The translations under genes and the position numbers were made by a program. Positions 61,091 to 64,000 of a stretch of 64,000 nt of DNA are shown one piece after another. The stretch is taken from NCBI GenBank assembly GCA_016713665.1, contig JADJOR010000005.1, positions 124,001-188,000 of the forward strand, given 5' to 3'. The notes beneath the pieces were generated by a model, which saw only the letters and a list, made by a program, of their open reading frames with translations, had not been told where the DNA came from and did no database searches. Source of the DNA: Deltaproteobacteria bacterium (GTDB lineage Bacteria > Myxococcota_A > UBA9160 > UBA4427). Each line of letters begins with the position of its first letter. The first letter of the stretch is position 1.

Positions 61091-61332
61091 GACTCGCCGC
61101 GGCTCCCATAGGCCGCCTCGTAAAGCGCATCGCCGAGGATTCCACGCAAGACACGACGCCGCGCTGCCTCGCGATCGATTCCCGGCTCGCGCATCATCAC
61201 GCCGGCGATCGAGAGCTCCCTCGCGCGTTCGGACATCTCGATCGTGAGGCGGAGCCGACGAGCCGGCGACAGAGCCTGCCAAGCCTCGATCTGGGCACGA
61301 TGGGCCTCGGGAGTGGTGTCACGGGAGCGCAT
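61087..61332 (-). CDS. Small partner of the nucleotidyltransferase (possible antitoxin)
   Basis: An 81-residue helical, charged protein: DTTPEAHRAQIEAWQALSPA, RRLRLTIEMSERARELSIAG, IDREAARRRVLRGILGDALY. This wording (xxHxxQxxxWRxLSPAxRLxL) is known from small proteins that precede nucleotidyltransferase genes in many genomes. Overlap with the downstream gene supports a toxin-antitoxin-like pair; the roles are inferred. ATG at 61332. Confidence 0.72.
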   Translation of the reverse strand: MRSRDTTPEAHRAQIEAWQALSPARRLRLTIEMSERARELSIAGVMMREPGIDREAARRRVLRGILGDALYEAAYGSRGES

Positions 61333-61399
61333 TGGGGCAGGATAGCCGCAGCCTGCGAAGGAAGGAAGCGAGCCGCCTCCCCACGACCCCCTATGCGAA

Positions 61400-62557
61400 T
61401 CAGAACGGCGAATCGGCGAGCGCCCGCTTCCCCGCGAGCTCCCGGATCCGAACGACCCGCGTCTTCGGCTCGACGATCGACTTCGCTCCCGTCAGCCGGA
61501 ACAGCAGCGTCCCGTTCGCGTGGCCCGCGGTCGTGATCCAGTTCGGGTGGCCCGGGTCTTCGTGGGCGATCACGATGCGGACGCTCCCGTCGGGCTCGAC
61601 CTTCGCCGTCGACTTGTTGACGTTCGTGCGGTGGTAGCGGTAGTCGAGGGACTCCATCCAGTAGTTGCAGACCTGGAGGCTCCAGGCGCGGCAATCCGGG
61701 ACGTGCGAGAGCTCGACGATGAGAGCCTCGTCCGGCGCGAGCGCCCAGTACGAATTGAAGTAGGCGATCGCCGGATCCCCGCCCGCGCGGCGACAGATCT
61801 CCGGATCCTCCTGCGGCAGCGCATTCAGGGACTGCTGATACCGCGCCGACCAATCGCAGAACAGGTTCACCGTCCCGTCCAGAAACCCGACCGCCGCCGC
61901 GAGCCCGCGCTCGAACTTCGCCGGATCGAGGGGATCGGGCGTCTTGCGATCGTGCAGGCATTCGATCGAGAGCTCCGCGATCTTCTCCTTCGAGCGATCG
62001 CCGAAGGTCTGCCGGATCAGCAGCGCCTGGCTGTCGGCCGTCATCGGGAGCCAGTTGCCGGGCTGCGGGTTCGCGCTGACGAGGATCTCGAACGTGCCGT
62101 CGGGCTCGACCCGGAGCGAGTCCGTATCGAGGAACCCGGTCGGCATCATCGTCCCGCCCTGACCGAAGTTGCTGCCCTGGGTCAGGAACGAGAGCGACTG
62201 GATCGTTCCCCGCTTGCCACGGATCCGATAGTCGCAGGCGCCGGAGACGACGCATTTCTGGAGGTACTTGTCGGGATCGTCGCCGCCGTATTTGACCATC
62301 TCGTCGCAGGGGCGGTAGAGGACGGGGAAGAGCGGGTCGGCGTGCTCGGTGAAGATGTCGAAGGCCGAGCGCAGCACGCGGGTCAGATAGCGATAGCCCT
62401 CGGCGCGGGTGAACGGATCGGCGGGGATCTCGGGGCGGGCGACGTGGCGACCGACGGCCTTCAGGCGGTCGCAGAATTCGTCCCAAGCCGACCCGTCCAT
62501 CAAGCGGGCTTCGGCCCTCTTCGTATCGGTCATTCGGCTCTCCGCGTCGTTCGCCAT
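61400..62557 (-). CDS. DUF1214-domain protein
   Basis: A 385-residue soluble protein. The DUF1214 domain lies in the C-terminal half (DEALIVELSHVPDCRAWSLQ, CNYWMESLDYRYHRTNVNKS, VEPDGSVRIVIAHEDPGHPN with NWITTAGHANGTLLFRL); the N-terminal part (FTRAEGYRYLTRVLRSAFDI) belongs to the same family. Homologues are often encoded near P450 and steroid or hydrocarbon catabolism genes; no reaction is proven. GGGAGG precedes the ATG at 62557. It is divergent from the P450 gene by 185 bases. Confidence 0.87.
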   Translation of the reverse strand: MANDAESRMTDTKRAEARLMDGSAWDEFCDRLKAVGRHVARPEIPADPFTRAEGYRYLTRVLRSAFDIFTEHADPLFPVLYRPCDEMVKYGGDDPDKYLQKCVVSGACDYRIRGKRGTIQSLSFLTQGSNFGQGGTMMPTGFLDTDSLRVEPDGTFEILVSANPQPGNWLPMTADSQALLIRQTFGDRSKEKIAELSIECLHDRKTPDPLDPAKFERGLAAAVGFLDGTVNLFCDWSARYQQSLNALPQEDPEICRRAGGDPAIAYFNSYWALAPDEALIVELSHVPDCRAWSLQVCNYWMESLDYRYHRTNVNKSTAKVEPDGSVRIVIAHEDPGHPNWITTAGHANGTLLFRLTGAKSIVEPKTRVVRIRELAGKRALADSPF

Positions 62558-62742
62558 CTCGAGCTGCCTCCCTGCCAGGAGTCCGGATCGTCGTTCAAAG
62601 TCGTCGCGCGGGCCAGCGGCCAGCGACGCGCCCATCGCGCTCCGCGATTCGCGCGGTAGCGTTGATCGTGCGAGAGCCCGAAGCCCCGCGGTCCAACGAC
62701 CCATCGACCGCGCGATCCACGCTCGCCGAGGACGCCCGACCC

Positions 62743-63936
62743 ATGACCCTCTCCCCGCCCGCCGTGCTCGACGACGACTACGACTACATGCTCGCGGAGC
62801 CGCCCGATCTCCTCGATCGGCTGCGGCGCCTGCGCGAGACGAAGCCCGCAGCGTGGGTCAAGACCTGGGGCAAGCCGACCGTGATGTTCACGAGCTTCGA
62901 TCTCGTCGACGCGGCCTTCCGCGACGAGGAGACATTTCCCTCCGCCGCGTTCTACGCGCATACCGTCACCGAGGTCCTCGGCCGCAACATGCAGTGCATG
63001 GGCGGCGACGAGCATCGGCGCCATCGCGCCCTCGTCTCGCCCTTCTTCCGCGCGAAGAACGTGACCGCCATCGTTGAATCGTTCCTCGAGCCCGTCGCCC
63101 ACGAGCTGATCGACCGCTTCCAGGCCCGCGGCGAGGCGAATCTCGTCGCCGAGTACACGAAGCTCTATCCCGTCAAGATCATCCTGCGCCTGCTCGGCCT
63201 GCCCCAGACCGCCGACGAAGACGTCTCTCGCTGGGCGATCGGCATGCTCGACATCCAGAACAACTTCGAACAGGCGCTGCGCTGCTCGCAGGAGTTCATG
63301 GCCTTCGTCCGCCCAATCCTCGCCGAGCGGCGCGTCGCGCCCAAGGACGACCTGCTCTCGAGCCTCGCGACCGAGGAGTTCGAGGGCGAACGACTCTCCG
63401 ACGAGGCGATCTTCAACTTCCTGCGGCTGCTCTTTCCCGCCGGCGCGGACACGACCTATCTCGGCCTCGGCAGCGCGATCTTCGCCCTGCTGATCCATCC
63501 CGAAGAGCTCGCCCGCGTTCGCGCCGACCTGCGCGGCGAATGCCGCTGGGCCGCCGAGGAGGCGCTGCGCTGGAGCCCGCCCGTCGCGCTGCAGCTGCGC
63601 GCCAACCCGAAGGACGTCGTCTGGAACGACATCGCGATCCCGGGCGGGACACCGCTCATCTTCGCGACCCTCGCCGCCAACCGCGATCCCGCCGTCTTCG
63701 AAGACCCCGACCGCTTCGACGTCGGCCGCCATCCGAAAGCCATCGCCACCTTCGGCCGCGGCCCCCACTTCTGCCTCGGCGCCCACCTCGCCCGCGCCGA
63801 GATGGACATCGCGCTTCGCATTCTGCTCGAGCGCCTGCCGCAGCTGCGCCTCGTCGACGATCCCGGGGCGCGGATCACGGCGTCGATCGTGCCGGTCTTG
63901 CGCGGGCCGAATCGGCTGCCGGTGCGGTTCGACTGA
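62743..63936 (+). CDS. Cytochrome P450
   Basis: A 397-residue soluble P450: I-helix AGADTTYLGLG, K-helix EEALRW (ExxR), and heme loop FGRGPHFCLGAHLARAEM with Cys344 as thiolate ligand. C-helix wording MGGDEHRRHRALVSPFF is typical of class I bacterial enzymes. It differs from the P450 at 3423 in the I-helix and substrate regions. The start at ATG 62743 follows GAGGA; longer GTG or TTG starts at 62668 or 62662 add a Pro/Ser-rich tail. Substrate unknown; terpene, alkyl or steroid are all possible. The last 64 bases of the window have no gene. Confidence 0.9.
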   Translation: MTLSPPAVLDDDYDYMLAEPPDLLDRLRRLRETKPAAWVKTWGKPTVMFTSFDLVDAAFRDEETFPSAAFYAHTVTEVLGRNMQCMGGDEHRRHRALVSPFFRAKNVTAIVESFLEPVAHELIDRFQARGEANLVAEYTKLYPVKIILRLLGLPQTADEDVSRWAIGMLDIQNNFEQALRCSQEFMAFVRPILAERRVAPKDDLLSSLATEEFEGERLSDEAIFNFLRLLFPAGADTTYLGLGSAIFALLIHPEELARVRADLRGECRWAAEEALRWSPPVALQLRANPKDVVWNDIAIPGGTPLIFATLAANRDPAVFEDPDRFDVGRHPKAIATFGRGPHFCLGAHLARAEMDIALRILLERLPQLRLVDDPGARITASIVPVLRGPNRLPVRFD

Positions 63937-64000
63937 CTACGAGCACGGGCCCGTGGTCCGCGAGCGGACGGCGTGGGCAACGGAATGGATGTTGCGGGAT

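Overview
The window is a very GC-rich stretch of chromosome with dense, short-spaced genes on both strands, many ATGA or GTGA stop/start overlaps and frequent GTG or TTG starts. The gene content suggests a free-living, aerobic, lipid-, steroid- or terpenoid-degrading bacterium that makes coenzyme F420: three luciferase-like F420-type oxidoreductases, two cytochrome P450s, an acyl-CoA dehydrogenase, an enoyl-CoA hydratase/isomerase, an acyl-CoA ligase, a double CaiB-type CoA-transferase, a Baeyer-Villiger monooxygenase, two epoxide hydrolases, six SDR dehydrogenases and three SnoaL-like proteins. With c-type cytochromes, a fatty-acid cis/trans isomerase, a predicted outer-membrane porin and a PEP-CTERM protein, it is Gram-negative. 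A deltaproteobacterial-type lineage (Myxococcota or Binatota-like) is my best guess, with low confidence. No rRNA, tRNA, CRISPR array, transposase or phage gene was seen.

Layout. 1-10.5 kb: end of an ABC-F gene, an F420-type oxidoreductase, a secreted three-repeat protein, a KstD-like flavoprotein, a CYP125-like P450, an orphan NrfH-like tetraheme cytochrome, an acyl-CoA dehydrogenase, a D-2-hydroxyacid dehydrogenase, a Gfa protein, bfd with a Fur-box-like site, a SnoaL protein and an isochorismatase-fold protein without its Cys. 10.5-20.3 kb: SDR plus esterase, a small secreted protein, Rieske ferredoxin, desaturase, PhyH-type dioxygenase, a divergent folP, a small DoxX cluster with a frameshift, and an acyl-CoA ligase with an SDR. 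20.4-24.6 kb: one giant FG-GAP repeat protein with a PEP-CTERM tail. 24.9-33.8 kb: SDR, epoxide hydrolase, BVMO, lipoprotein cytochrome c, SDR, tandem CaiB and a phosphotransferase. 34-41.6 kb: an AbrB/Doc toxin-antitoxin pair, a membrane glutamate-synthase-like protein, two F420-type oxidoreductases, SnoaL, enoyl-CoA hydratase and a PilZ protein. Both the Doc and PilZ genes are interrupted by G/C homopolymer patches that look like assembly damage. 41.7-47.6 kb: sialidase-like protein, SDRs, DUF167, YkgJ-like protein, cupin, DUF2238 and CBS proteins.

47.7-56.4 kb: cti overlaps a gene for a potassium-channel-like protein. On the opposite strand an operon runs outer-membrane barrel - modA - modB - modC - epoxide hydrolase, and a ModE-type palindrome sits just before its first gene. 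56.4-64 kb: a membrane-anchored LuxR-type regulator, a DUF2231 membrane protein, a remnant of an antitoxin-like gene, then a compact three-gene module (NifU-like CxxC protein, Cys form of the UGSC family, and a 356-residue partner of unknown function), a nucleotidyltransferase/small-partner pair overlapping a SnoaL gene, a DUF1214 protein and a second P450.

The genes read mostly as activation (CoA ligase, CoA-transferase), oxygenation (P450s, BVMO, Rieske, PhyH), dehydrogenation (SDR, acyl-CoA dehydrogenase, KstD-like, F420-type enzymes) and hydration or hydrolysis steps of hydrophobic compounds. The best candidates for undescribed biology are the UGSC module, the outer-membrane-barrel-plus-modABC operon with its ModE-like operator, and the catalytically altered isochorismatase and DHPS variants.
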